Part shown: positions 1 through 8,362 of the stretch, in pieces
Position numbering within the stretch: position 1 is the stretch's first letter
Layout of the letters: every line of letters starts with the position of its first letter
Source: Clostridia bacterium
GTDB lineage: Bacteria; Bacillota_A; Clostridia; Oscillospirales; CAG-272
Direction of reading: 5' to 3'
DNA: 63,608 nt
Assembly (NCBI GenBank): GCA_017445115.1
Contig: JAFSUU010000024.1
Location: 1-63,608 of the forward strand
The notes under the pieces: generated by a model
What the model was told of the DNA's origin: nothing
The model's input: the letters and a program-made list of their open reading frames with translations, nothing else
The model's database searches: none
Made by a program: the position numbers and the translations under genes

Positions 1-1
1 C

Positions 2-2464
2 GGTCTGGGCTCCAAGGATACGCCTCCTTCCTCCGTCTTCGCCATTTATGACGCCATGAAGGCCGGCACCATCCAGCGCCAGTACACCATCGGCATCGTG
101 GACGACGTGACCAACCTGTCTCTGCCCGAGGATAAGAACTGCCCCAACACCGCCGCGGAAGGCACCATCGAGTGCAAGTTCTGGGGTCTGGGCGGTGATG
201 GCACCGTCGGCGCCAACAAGAACTCCATCAAGATCATCGGCGACCATACCGACAAATACGTTCAGGCGTATTTCCAGTATGACTCCAAGAAGACCGGCGG
301 CGTCACCATCAGCCACCTGCGCTTCGGCGACAAGCCCATCAAGAGCCCCTATTACATCAACAAGGCCGACTTTGTGGCCTGCCACAACCCCTCTTACGTG
401 ACCAAGGGCTTCAAGATGGTGCAGGATGTCAAGCCCGGCGGCGTCTTCATGATCAACTGCCAGTGGACGCCCGAGGATCTGGAGCATCATCTGGATGCCG
501 CCGCCAAGCGGTATATCGCTAAGAACAACATTCAGCTCTATACCATCAACGCCATTGATCTGGCCATCGAGATCGGCATGGGCAAGCGCAACAACACTAT
601 CCTGCAGTCCGCCTTCTTCTCTCTGGCAAAGGTCATGCCCGAGGCCGAGGCAATCGAATACATGAAGGCCGCCGCCACCAAGTCCTACCTGAAGAAGGGC
701 CAGGATGTGGTGGATATGAACCATAAAGCCATCGATCTGGGCGCCACCGCCTACAAGAAGATCAATGTCCCCGCCTCCTGGGCCAATGCCGAGGATGCAA
801 CCGAGGACAAGCATCTGGAGGGCAAGCCCGAACTGGTGAAGATGGTTAAGAACATCCTGAATCCTGTCGGCAAGATGGACGGCGACAGTTTGCCCGTCTC
901 CTCCTTTATGGATCATGTGGACGGACAGTTTGAGTTGGGCGCTTCCGCTTACGAGAAGCGCGGCGTTGCCGTCACCGTTCCCTCCTGGGATCCCGCCAAG
1001 TGCATTCAGTGCAATCAGTGCGCTTACGTCTGCCCGCACGCCACCATCCGTCCCTATGCCATGACCAAGGAAGAAGTCGCTGCCGCGCCCGCCGCGCTCA
1101 AGACCGCTCCCATCAAGGCCGGCAAGGGCAAGGACATCTACACCTTCGCCATGGGCGTTTCTCCGCTGGATTGTATGGGCTGCGCCGTGTGCGTCGGCAT
1201 CTGCCCCACCAAGGCGCTGACCATGAAGCCTCAGGAAGAAGAAGCCGATCAGGCCGAAGTCTGGGATTATCTGGTGTCCAAGGTCGCCGACAAGCCCGAT
1301 ATGCAGGATAACACCGTGAAGGGCAGCCAATTCAAGCAGCCTTATCTGCAGTTCTCCGGCTCCTGCGCCGGCTGCGCCGAGACCTCTTATGCCCGGCTGG
1401 TTACCCAGCTCTTCGGCGATCGGATGTTTATCTCCAACGCCACCGGCTGCTCTTCCATCTGGGGCGGTCCCGCCGCTACTTCTCCCTATTGCACTGACAA
1501 GAACGGCCACGGCCCCGCCTGGATCAACTCCCTGTTTGAGGACAACGCCGAGCACGGTCTGGGTCTCGGCACCGGTATCAACGCCCGCCGCAATGCGCTG
1601 GCCGACACCGTCCGCGCTCTGATCGCCGTGGAATACTGCGATCCCGATCTGAAGGCTGCCGGCCAGAACTGGCTGGATACCATGATGGACGGTGAAGCCT
1701 CCAAGGCTGCTTCCGCCAAGCTGATCGCCGAGCTGGAAGCCTCCGTCATCGAAGGCTGCACCTGCGAAGCCTGCACCCTGGGCCGCAAGATCCTGGCTGA
1801 AAAGGATCTGCTGGTAAAGAAGTCCGTATGGATCTTCGGCGGCGACGGCTGGGCTTACGACATCGGTTACGGCGGTCTGGACCACGTCCTGGCTTCCGGT
1901 GAAGACGTCAACGTGTTCGTCTTCGATACCGAGGTCTATTCCAACACCGGCGGCCAGGCCTCCAAGGCCTCCAACATCGGCCAGGTGGCGCAATTCGCCG
2001 CGTCCGGTAAGGAAATGAAGAAGAAGTCTCTGGCGGAAATCGCCATGGCTTACGGCTACGTCTATGTAGCGCAGGTGGCCATGGGCGCCAATCCCAACCA
2101 GACCATTAAGGCCATCGCCGAGGCCGAGGCTTATCACGGCCCGTCCCTGATCATCGGCTACAGCCCCTGCGAGATGCACTCCATCAAGGGCGGCATGACC
2201 AACTGCCAGGCCGAAATGAAGAAGGCCGTTGACTGCGGCTACTGGAACCTGTTCCGCTTCAATCCCGCCGCGGACAAGAAGTTCACGCTGGATTCCAAGG
2301 CTCCCGCCGGCGGCTATCAGGAGTTCCTGATGAACGAAGCCCGTTACAGCCGTCTGACCCGCGAGTTCCCCGAGCGTGCCACCGTCCTCTTTGCCCGCAA
2401 CGAAGAAGCGGCCAAGGAGCGTTACGAGCATCTGCTCAAGCTGGTCGCCATGTACGCCGACTGA
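2..2464 (+). CDS. nifJ: Pyruvate:ferredoxin (flavodoxin) oxidoreductase, 3' part
   Basis: Oxidatively decarboxylates pyruvate with CoA to acetyl-CoA and CO2, passing electrons to ferredoxin; a central cytoplasmic enzyme of anaerobic fermentation. The frame is open from base 2, so about 820 codons of a protein that is usually near 1,170 residues are present and the start lies outside the window. Two 4Fe-4S motifs are visible, CIQCNQCAYVCP near base 1001 and CMGCAVCVGICP near 1172. They are followed by the thiamine-diphosphate domain with SGSCAGCAE, GGDGW (near 1840) and EVYSNTGGQ. Codon use (GCC, CTG, CCC, GGC) is much more biased than in any other gene here, including the ribosomal genes at the far end, so a different origin or an assembly join cannot be excluded. 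Identity is very secure. Confidence 0.97.
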   Translation, partial: GLGSKDTPPSSVFAIYDAMKAGTIQRQYTIGIVDDVTNLSLPEDKNCPNTAAEGTIECKFWGLGGDGTVGANKNSIKIIGDHTDKYVQAYFQYDSKKTGGVTISHLRFGDKPIKSPYYINKADFVACHNPSYVTKGFKMVQDVKPGGVFMINCQWTPEDLEHHLDAAAKRYIAKNNIQLYTINAIDLAIEIGMGKRNNTILQSAFFSLAKVMPEAEAIEYMKAAATKSYLKKGQDVVDMNHKAIDLGATAYKKINVPASWANAEDATEDKHLEGKPELVKMVKNILNPVGKMDGDSLPVSSFMDHVDGQFELGASAYEKRGVAVTVPSWDPAKCIQCNQCAYVCPHATIRPYAMTKEEVAAAPAALKTAPIKAGKGKDIYTFAMGVSPLDCMGCAVCVGICPTKALTMKPQEEEADQAEVWDYLVSKVADKPDMQDNTVKGSQFKQPYLQFSGSCAGCAETSYARLVTQLFGDRMFISNATGCSSIWGGPAATSPYCTDKNGHGPAWINSLFEDNAEHGLGLGTGINARRNALADTVRALIAVEYCDPDLKAAGQNWLDTMMDGEASKAASAKLIAELEASVIEGCTCEACTLGRKILAEKDLLVKKSVWIFGGDGWAYDIGYGGLDHVLASGEDVNVFVFDTEVYSNTGGQASKASNIGQVAQFAASGKEMKKKSLAEIAMAYGYVYVAQVAMGANPNQTIKAIAEAEAYHGPSLIIGYSPCEMHSIKGGMTNCQAEMKKAVDCGYWNLFRFNPAADKKFTLDSKAPAGGYQEFLMNEARYSRLTREFPERATVLFARNEEAAKERYEHLLKLVAMYAD

Positions 2465-2480
2465 TCCCCCATCAAATCAA

Positions 2481-2506
2481 AAAAAGCCGCCCTGCATGAG
2501 GGCGGC
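2481..2506 (-). terminator. Intrinsic terminator between convergent genes
   Basis: An 8-bp perfect stem (GCCGCCCT 2486-2493 with AGGGCGGC 2499-2506) and a five-base loop. Read on the minus strand the stem is followed by a run of T (AAAAAA on plus), so it is a good terminator for the recombinase gene. It may also slow transcription leaving the PFOR gene. Confidence 0.8.
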
Positions 2507-2554
2507 CCGCGTAAGACAGTTTTATAGTTTTCAGGAAATGGCATGATCTTCGGG

Positions 2555-4261
2555 TCATGCCATTTCCTTTTCCATCAATTCACTCAGCGGGATGAACCCT
2601 ATCAGATCGTAACAGATATGGATGCTCTGGCGGCGTTTTCCGCTGCTTTTATCCGAAGCCCCGACATAGATTGCTTTGATCAGCTCATGGGCCGCGTAAG
2701 GCGTCAATTCGGTCATATCCGCGTACTTCCTGACTTTCTGGATGAAAAGTTCAAGATTCTGGTTCTGTTGTTCCTGTGTCTCGATTTCCTGCCGTAAGAC
2801 TTCTGCTTCTGCTTTCAGTTCGCGCTGCTCATCTTCATAGGCCCGGCTCATCATGGCGAAGCGGTCATCACTGATCCTGGATGCCACATTGTCCTCATAG
2901 ATACGGATAAAGAGACGATCCAATTCTGCGATTCGCTTTTCATCCGTTTCAAGCTGCTTCTGCTTGGCACGAAGGAACTCTTTGCTTTCACTCTGCAGCC
3001 TGGCTTCCATGATTGACCTGAAATGACTTTCATAGTGGCCTACGTACCAAAGAACATCTTTGAGGTGTTCCCAGACCATTTGTTCCAGAACGACCGCCCG
3101 GGTGAAATGTGCCGAGCACGACCCGGTGTTGCTGCGGTAGTTCGAACAGACGAAATGATCCTGCCGCTCCTCAAAGTAACTCGTGGTACAGTAGTACATC
3201 CTGGACTTGCAGTCTGCGCAAAAGACTAACCCGGAAAACATATGGGACTTGCCCGTCTTTGACCTGCGGTGCCGCTGTGATCGGATCTCCTGGACCTTTT
3301 CGAACACCTCCGGTTCTATGGTGTTATAGAAGATCGCCTGCTTTTCAACAGGATTCTCCCTGGTCTTTTTGTCCCAGATCGAATTGGTGTAGGTCTTGAA
3401 GTTCACGGTGCAGCCGGTGTAGTCCCTTGTTTCCAGGATACCTACCACGGAAGCCGAGTCCCAATGGTATGGGTCTTCAGGAGCGGGGGCAAGTCCTTTT
3501 CGTCCTTCTTTGATTGCATACGCCGTAATAGTCAACACCTTTTCTTCGGTCAGCTGCTTAGCGATCTGCATCGGCCCCCGGCCTTCCATACAGAGATCAA
3601 AGATGTGCCTGACCACCTTGGCGGCCTCTTCATCGATGATCCACTGTTTGGGATTCTCCGGATCTTTGAGATACCCGAAGGGCGGGTTGGTAGTCAGATG
3701 CTCCCCGCGTTCACCTTTGGCTTTGTTGACTGCTCGAATCTTCCGGCTGGTGTCTCTGGCATAGAATTCATTGAACCACATCCGGATCCCCGCGAAGTCA
3801 TTATCCACGCTGTTCTGATTGGCAGAATCGAAATTGTCATTGATGGCAATATAGCGGACGTCATGTTTTGCAAAAGTGATATTGATGAACATCCCCGTCA
3901 TTGTGGAGTTTCGCCCAAGACGTGACAGGTCCTTCGTCAATAACACCGCCACATGGTCAGATTCGATTTCATTCAGCATGGCCTGGAAGCCGGGACGGTC
4001 AAAATCGGTTCCGCTGTATCCGTCATCGACAAAGAAGACCGGATTCGGAAAACGATGCTCCTTCGCATATGCTTCAAGGATGCGTTTCTGGTTTTCAATG
4101 GAAAGCGACTCACCAAGTCTTTCATCTTCCTGGGACAGACGGCAGTATAGTGCTGTGATCTTATCAGTTGCCCTTAACATTTCTGTTTCCTCCTTTTCAG
4201 GGGCAACTGTCTGCACAGGATTGGCTGGTGCCATTATAGCAGTATTCTTCTCGTTTGTCAT
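2555..4261 (-). CDS. Large serine recombinase, TnpX/TndX type
   Basis: Site-specific recombinase that excises and integrates a mobile element through a serine-DNA intermediate. At 568 residues it has the layout of Tn4451 TnpX and Tn5397 TndX: resolvase domain about 34-180 with catalytic Ser43 in YCRLSQED and DLSRLGRN near 115, recombinase domain about 200-320, zinc ribbon (CADC about residue 350, paired with a later C...C) and a coiled coil about 430-500. The start overlaps the stop of the upstream TnpW-like gene by ATGA, implying translational coupling; an internal Met28 is a possible alternative start. It looks intact. No conjugation or resistance genes accompany it, so the element is a remnant, a small element, or is split by an assembly join. 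Tn4451/Tn5397 relatives are known from the literature; membership is inferred from motif and length. Confidence 0.93.
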   Translation of the reverse strand: MTNEKNTAIMAPANPVQTVAPEKEETEMLRATDKITALYCRLSQEDERLGESLSIENQKRILEAYAKEHRFPNPVFFVDDGYSGTDFDRPGFQAMLNEIESDHVAVLLTKDLSRLGRNSTMTGMFINITFAKHDVRYIAINDNFDSANQNSVDNDFAGIRMWFNEFYARDTSRKIRAVNKAKGERGEHLTTNPPFGYLKDPENPKQWIIDEEAAKVVRHIFDLCMEGRGPMQIAKQLTEEKVLTITAYAIKEGRKGLAPAPEDPYHWDSASVVGILETRDYTGCTVNFKTYTNSIWDKKTRENPVEKQAIFYNTIEPEVFEKVQEIRSQRHRRSKTGKSHMFSGLVFCADCKSRMYYCTTSYFEERQDHFVCSNYRSNTGSCSAHFTRAVVLEQMVWEHLKDVLWYVGHYESHFRSIMEARLQSESKEFLRAKQKQLETDEKRIAELDRLFIRIYEDNVASRISDDRFAMMSRAYEDEQRELKAEAEVLRQEIETQEQQNQNLELFIQKVRKYADMTELTPYAAHELIKAIYVGASDKSSGKRRQSIHICYDLIGFIPLSELMEKEMA

Positions 4262-4452
4262 TTGGCATCCCCCACATTTTTCAGCAGGATGCGGGTGAGC
4301 TTCCGGTCGGGAAGCTCCGTTCCTTCATAGCTGCCGGTGACGGTATAGACGGTTCCGTGGATCGCGCGCTCAACCTTGATCTTCGGGATCCAGTAAGCCG
4401 ATAGATTCTTCACCACGATGTGACCGTCCTCGTTGATTCTTACGTTTCTCAT
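4258..4452 (-). CDS. tnpW: TnpW-like transposon-encoded small protein
   Basis: A 64-residue protein directly upstream of and overlapping the recombinase gene. Its core (KVERAIHGTVYTVTGSYEG followed by a hydrophobic C-terminal helix) fits the transposon-encoded TnpW family, which usually sits beside TnpX-type recombinases; its molecular role is not established. The start was chosen at 4452 because a good ribosome binding site (AGAAGGAGA on the minus strand, 4461-4470) lies about 8 nt upstream. A longer reading frame to 4476 would place the start inside that site. The ATGA overlap and shared strand indicate one transcript with the recombinase. Family assignment rests on the VxRxIxGTxYxVTG pattern and gene order. 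Confidence 0.75.
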   Translation of the reverse strand: MRNVRINEDGHIVVKNLSAYWIPKIKVERAIHGTVYTVTGSYEGTELPDRKLTRILLKNVGDAK

Positions 4453-5214
4453 TTTGGCTGTTCTCCTTCTTATCATAATCTCCGGACAAAAAGAGCCGGG
4501 TCACACAGAAACGCATCAACAGACGAGCATGGAAGCCCGCCTTTACTGATATGCTTCTATGTAACCCGGCTATCAAACAGCCGACGGCTGCCCTGATGCA
4601 GCCTTACCGTATCTATCCTATCGGACAGATACCATATCGGAACCCGGTAATCTCAGGAACGGGAACCGATTAACGAATCAGGTAAACCTGATTCCCCCAA
4701 GTGATCCTTTTCAAGACCACCATTATTGTACCAATATGCTTTTCTGCTGTCAATCCACCCGAAACCTGTTGACGGTTTTTCGCGTCAGCATAACTGCTTG
4801 CCAGGCTTTTAGTACTTGGCAAGCAGTGCATTGCCGTCCATATACTACCTGGCAAGCAATGCATATCTGTATGATTCCGGTACCTGGCAAGCAGGGCCTA
4901 CACATACAGGTTTTGCTACCTGGCAAGCAGGGTGCAAAACGCTATCTGCGAAATTGCGCGCGTTGTCCGGATGGCTGTTCAGTACTTGGCAAGCAGTGTA
5001 CAGAACCGGACCTGCGCGCAATTTTTGCACCGGCTCGTTGGGAACACCTCCCAAACCCAGAGATCACACTTCGTGTGAGCTGCGCGTTTTCACGCTTCCA
5101 CAAAAACCACTTTTCTTGAAAAATGATTATCGCACTTCAATGTCAATCTTCATTTTTGCAATTTGCCTGATTGCATACCGGAAGGTTTTCTCTTTCTTGA
5201 TATATTTCGAGATA
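4453..5214. other. Non-coding end region of the mobile element
   Basis: No convincing gene is seen over this stretch; open frames here read straight through the repeats and produce artificial WQA repeats. It holds a distant inverted pair (AGCCGGGTCAC near 4492, GTAACCCGGCT near 4561), a perfect 9-bp inverted repeat (GAATCAGGT 4675-4683, ACCTGATTC 4686-4694) and the repeat array at 4794-4996. The downstream part (5100-5200) is AT-rich and leads into the next promoter. The position behind the recombinase operon suggests an element end, binding-site or transfer-origin region, but no end has been defined. Confidence 0.5.
4794..4996 (+). repeat. Iteron-like array of TACYTGGCAAGCAG repeats
   Basis: Five direct copies of a 14-mer, TAC(C/T)TGGCAAGCA(G/A), begin at 4813, 4846, 4881, 4917 and 4983. 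Start-to-start distances are 33, 35, 36 and 66. One inverted copy (CTGCTTGCCAGG, 4794-4805) forms a 10-bp stem with the first direct copy. The near-constant 33-36 nt period, with the last gap close to two periods, looks like an array of protein-binding sites set on one face of the helix. It lies next to a serine recombinase operon and upstream of an HTH gene. The binding partner is unknown. Confidence 0.8.
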
Positions 5215-5243
5215 TTGAAAAACTATGTATTTTATGCTATACT
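5215..5243 (+). promoter_or_regulatory. Extended -10 promoter for the HTH-phosphorylase-acetyltransferase genes
   Basis: TTGAAA (5215-5220), a 17-nt spacer and TATACT (5238-5243) with a TG extension at 5235-5236. It sits 35 nt before the start codon of the HTH gene, with a GGAGGG ribosome binding site at 5268-5273. Confidence 0.75.
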
Positions 5244-5278
5244 GTCCACGTTGTTTTGTGAATCTTTGGAGGGTGACC

Positions 5279-5488
5279 ATGGACTTATTGACTGTAAGAG
5301 AAGCAGGCGAACTGTGGGGAATCACGGCGCGTATGGCAACCATATATTGCGAAACTGGAAGAATCCCAGGAGCATTCAAAAAGGGAAACCTTTGGCTTAT
5401 CCCGGGAGATGCAGTCAAACCCGTTGACCGCAGAAAACGGTCAAAAAATGAAACATGCGATAATTCAGATTACAGAAAAAGGAGTTAA
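5279..5488 (+). CDS. Small helix-turn-helix DNA-binding protein (excisionase/MerR-like)
   Basis: A 69-residue protein beginning MDLLTVREAGELWGITARMA, a winged-helix/HTH signature of excisionase-like or MerR-like DNA-binding proteins. The middle, GAFKKGNLWLIPGDAVKPVD, matches the wing-and-strand end of this fold (the familiar W-x-I-P turn). The start at 5279 is supported by GGAGGG 6 nt upstream. Only 2 nt separate it from the nucleoside phosphorylase gene, and it has the strong promoter at 5215-5243, so it may control its own operon or act in excision of the adjacent element. No effector domain is present. Confidence 0.75.
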   Translation: MDLLTVREAGELWGITARMATIYCETGRIPGAFKKGNLWLIPGDAVKPVDRRKRSKNETCDNSDYRKRS

Positions 5489-5490
5489 CG

Positions 5491-6255
5491 ATGATAACAG
5501 ATGCATTCGACGACAAATCCCCGGCCAAGATCAACGTGAAAAAGAGTGAGAATGCTGTTCAGGTGGATGCAGTCATATTTACTTTTTCTCAGGAGATCGA
5601 AAAATATGTGATCGCACAATATGACTGCGAAAAAGTCGGGGAATACGCGATGGCCACTGGAGCTCATTCCGTCTATGTATTTAATTACAATGGGAAGAAA
5701 TATGGTTTCTGTAAGACATGGGTAGGGGCTCCTGCCTGCATAGCACCGATCGAGGAATTATCGACTGTTCTTGATACGGATAAGATCATCCATTTCGGCG
5801 GAGCGGGATGTCTCAACAAAGAGATCGCCAGAGGAAAGGTCATGATCCCAACGGAAGCCTACAGAGACGAAGGGACATCCTACCACTATACACCGGCATC
5901 AGACTATATCCGGATCAAAAACTATGATATCGTAAGAGCTTTTATGGATGAAAACCGGATCCCATATGTTTTAGGCAAAACCTGGACTACGGACGCCTTC
6001 TACCGGGAAACTGTCAACAACTTTGAAAAGCACAAGGCAGACGGTTGCATTTCGGTTGAAATGGAAGGCGCAGCTGTTCAGGCAGTCTGTGATTTCCGCG
6101 GGCTTGAAGTGTATATGTTCTTTACAAGCGGAGATCTTCTAGATGCACCAGAATGGACCGACAGAAAGAAAAAAGGACAGATTGAACATACGCAGCATGA
6201 TCCGGGACATTTTGACATTGCGCTTGCACTCGCTGAATATGTGGTTAAACTATAA
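5491..6255 (+). CDS. Nucleoside phosphorylase (PNP/UDP family)
   Basis: A 254-residue cytoplasmic enzyme of the purine/uridine phosphorylase superfamily, which cleaves nucleosides with phosphate to base and pentose 1-phosphate (or hydrolyses them in the MTA/SAH nucleosidase branch). Visible landmarks are the glycine loop HFGGAGCLN (about 100-108), GKVMIPTEAYRDEGTSYHY (about 113-131), TTDAFYRET (about 166-174), the ribose-binding VEMEGAAVQAV (about 190-200) and SGDLLD near 212. The TTDAF and EMEGAA motifs are those of uridine/purine phosphorylases. A clear AAAAAGGAG site precedes the ATG, and the gene follows the HTH gene by 2 nt. The exact base specificity cannot be read. Codon use is AT-richer than the bulk of the window, in keeping with transferred cargo. 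Confidence 0.85.
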   Translation: MITDAFDDKSPAKINVKKSENAVQVDAVIFTFSQEIEKYVIAQYDCEKVGEYAMATGAHSVYVFNYNGKKYGFCKTWVGAPACIAPIEELSTVLDTDKIIHFGGAGCLNKEIARGKVMIPTEAYRDEGTSYHYTPASDYIRIKNYDIVRAFMDENRIPYVLGKTWTTDAFYRETVNNFEKHKADGCISVEMEGAAVQAVCDFRGLEVYMFFTSGDLLDAPEWTDRKKKGQIEHTQHDPGHFDIALALAEYVVKL

Positions 6256-6288
6256 CGTCAAATCGTTATTTGTGTGAGGGAAAAAGAT

Positions 6289-6786
6289 ATGATACATTTG
6301 GAAAAAATCGATTCAACAAACATATGGGAGATTGTTGATCTGAAGGTATTCAAATCTCAGAAAAGCTTCGTAGCGGCAAACTGGGTAAGTATCGTCCAAG
6401 CATACGGTGTTCGGGATTCGGCCACAGTTGCGTTTCCGTTTGCCATCTATAATGACAAAAGACCAGTTGGGTTCCTGATGATCGGTTTTAACGAGGCTGC
6501 GATGTATGAAAATTGGGATGACGTTGAAGCCCCAAAGTCACTTGTCAACAACTACTCCCTCTGGCGTTTGATGATTGACAAGCGATATCAAAAACGCGGT
6601 TACGGTAGAGAAGCGATAAAACAAGCACTCGACTTTATCAGAACGTGGCCCTGTGGAAAAGCTGAGTATTGCTCCCTTTCTTACGAGCCGGAGAACGAGG
6701 TGGCAAGAGAACTCTACCGTTCTTTTGGCTTTATGGAAAATGGCGAAATGGACGGCGACGAAATCGTCGCAGTACTGAAGCTGTAA
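6289..6786 (+). CDS. GNAT acetyltransferase, copy 1
   Basis: A 165-residue GCN5-related N-acetyltransferase transferring acetyl from acetyl-CoA to an amine. The acetyl-CoA pyrophosphate loop is KRGYGREA (R/Q-x-x-G-x-G/A type, about 103-110), preceded by the strand LWRLMIDKRYQ and followed by the YEPENEVARELYRSFGF block typical of BltD-like spermine/spermidine acetyltransferases. The start at ATG 6289 is preferred over the in-frame GTG at 6274, because GAGGG (6276-6280) lies 8 nt upstream and overlaps that GTG. It follows the phosphorylase gene closely. The next gene is a clear paralogue. The substrate is unknown. Confidence 0.85.
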   Translation: MIHLEKIDSTNIWEIVDLKVFKSQKSFVAANWVSIVQAYGVRDSATVAFPFAIYNDKRPVGFLMIGFNEAAMYENWDDVEAPKSLVNNYSLWRLMIDKRYQKRGYGREAIKQALDFIRTWPCGKAEYCSLSYEPENEVARELYRSFGFMENGEMDGDEIVAVLKL

Positions 6787-6987
6787 TACAGAGCGCGTTA
6801 AAATCTAGTTTGTCGATATGATCCTTCTTGAACATTCTGTTGAGACGGTTGTTCTTCTTTGTCGGAAAGCCGAACAAGCTGACCGACATATCGCAGTGGA
6901 TTATGAACCTCAGGGAAGGCATATGGAGAAGAGATTATAACTGCTCAGTTTACAGATACAAATCGCAGTTTGACGGAGGAAGCAAGA

Positions 6988-7476
6988 ATGATTCGCCTGG
7001 AAAAACTTACATGGGATAATTACGATGATGTCTTGAAATTAAAGGTGGCAAAAGAACAGAAAGAATATATGGTTCCCAACTCAGAATGTTTGATTCAGGC
7101 TTTCTTTGCCATGACAGAAAGCAAGGCTCAGGTTTTTCCCTTTGGTATTTATTTTGGGAAGAAGCCTGTTGGATTCATGATGATCGCACGTGACGTTCCC
7201 TGGATCGAGGAATACTGCGGTTCGCACGCAAAGTATTATTACATCTGGAAATTCATGATCGACGAAAGATACCAAGGCAATGGTTACGGAAAAGAAGCCA
7301 TGTTGCAGGCGCTGAATCTGATCCGCACTTTCCCAGCGGGTGAAGCAGAATACTGCTGGCTGAGCTATGAACCTGAAAACACAGTGGCAAAGAAACTGTA
7401 TGCGTCTCTGGGTTTTGTTGAAAAGCCTGAACTATATGAAAATCTCGGAGAAATGCCAGCGGTATTGAAGTTGTAA
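6988..7476 (+). CDS. GNAT acetyltransferase, copy 2
   Basis: A 162-residue paralogue of the preceding acetyltransferase. The two share the openings MIHLEK/MIRLEK, the FPFxIYxxKxPVGF block, MIDxRYQxxGYGxEA acetyl-CoA loop, YEPEN and LYxSxGF. The start is ATG 6988, 6 nt after GGAGGA. The 200-nt gap to copy 1 has no convincing gene, although a short frame there (VGKPNKLTDISQWIMNLREG) might be the remains of a third coding sequence. The pair probably arose by tandem duplication and has since diverged; they may acetylate related small amines. The substrate is not readable from sequence. Confidence 0.85.
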   Translation: MIRLEKLTWDNYDDVLKLKVAKEQKEYMVPNSECLIQAFFAMTESKAQVFPFGIYFGKKPVGFMMIARDVPWIEEYCGSHAKYYYIWKFMIDERYQGNGYGKEAMLQALNLIRTFPAGEAEYCWLSYEPENTVAKKLYASLGFVEKPELYENLGEMPAVLKL

Positions 7477-7705
7477 TCTGTCGGTTTGGTTAAGTATTTG
7501 GAAGGGAAACATATGATATGTGATCGATCGGATAAAGCAATAAAACCGATCAACATATTCCAGTTTGTTGATATGTTGCTTAATTGGAAATTTATTGAGA
7601 CTGTGGTGTTGACGTCGCGCGTTAACTTATGAAGCGTGGCGAATGGATACAGCTTTTGATCTTATTTATATCTTTCGGTGTTGAGATTTTAATGGAGGAC
7701 AGCGT

Positions 7706-8347
7706 ATGAACAGTAAGGCTTTTATATGGGACCTTGACGGGACTTTACTTGATTCATACGAAGTCATAGTTTCGAGCCTTTTGGCGACACTTGGGGAATT
7801 CAACGTCGAGCTTGACAGAGAAGAGGTCTATCGCGAAGTCAAAATGCGCTCCGCAAATGATCTGATCTGCGACGTGGAGTCAAGATACGGGATCCCGTTC
7901 GACGATATTAAAGACAGAAATACAAAGATAAGCAATCTGCATAAGGACAAGATAACGGCGATCAGAAACGCAAAAGAGATCCTTTCATATCTGAAAGAGA
8001 AAGGCGTCAGAAATTACGTCTTTACGCACAGAGGAAGTTCCGCGCCGGAAGTGTTGTCGAACCTCGGTATCGCCGGATATTTTGAAGAGGTCATCAACGG
8101 GAAGGACGGTTTTCCGAGAAAGCCGGATCCTGCGGCGATCAATTATTTGGTCGAAAAATATGACCTTGATCCGCAGGATACTTATTACGTCGGAGACAGA
8201 GCGATCGACGTCGAATGCGCGGTGAACGCGGGTATCGGAAGCATCCTGTATCTGCCCGAGGACAGCGTCGTCGAAGCGACGGGGAAAGAGACCGTAATAA
8301 TCGGAGACTTGATGGAGATACAGGACTTGATCGATGCGATCAAATAA
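7706..8347 (+). CDS. HAD-family phosphatase, phosphoglycolate phosphatase-like
   Basis: A 213-residue cytoplasmic haloacid dehalogenase-like hydrolase that removes phosphate from a small organic substrate. Motif I is WDLDGTLLDS (residues 8-17, nucleophile Asp9 and acid Asp11). Motif II is the Thr of FTHRGSS, motif III the Lys of FPRKPDP and motif IV GDRAIDVECA. Length and cap region match the Gph/beta-phosphoglucomutase-like subfamily (C1 cap). AATGGAGG precedes the start. It opens the plus-strand run and is followed 15 nt later by a 2H phosphoesterase, suggesting co-transcription. From here on, codon use changes to the style of the rest of the window. Confidence 0.85.
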   Translation: MNSKAFIWDLDGTLLDSYEVIVSSLLATLGEFNVELDREEVYREVKMRSANDLICDVESRYGIPFDDIKDRNTKISNLHKDKITAIRNAKEILSYLKEKGVRNYVFTHRGSSAPEVLSNLGIAGYFEEVINGKDGFPRKPDPAAINYLVEKYDLDPQDTYYVGDRAIDVECAVNAGIGSILYLPEDSVVEATGKETVIIGDLMEIQDLIDAIK

Positions 8348-8362
8348 GAAAGGTGTGAGGTT

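Noticed and set aside
4794..4996. Possible CRISPR array
   Set aside because: The repeat is only 14 nt, varies at two positions, spacing is irregular in the last gap, and no cas genes are present.
4736..5427. Two overlapping open frames (plus strand) that could be called proteins with WQA repeats
   Set aside because: They read straight through the short DNA repeats, have no ribosome binding site, and run into the promoter and HTH gene in another frame.
6787..6987. Degenerate coding sequence between the two acetyltransferases
   Set aside because: The short frame (VGKPNKLTDISQWIMN) has no recognisable relatives and no ribosome binding site; too weak to call a pseudogene.
7513..7632. A 39-residue open frame (MICDRSDKAIKPIN...) with a GGAAGGG-like site upstream
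   Set aside because: Composition is not protein-like beyond the start, no promoter or terminator was seen, and length is within chance.
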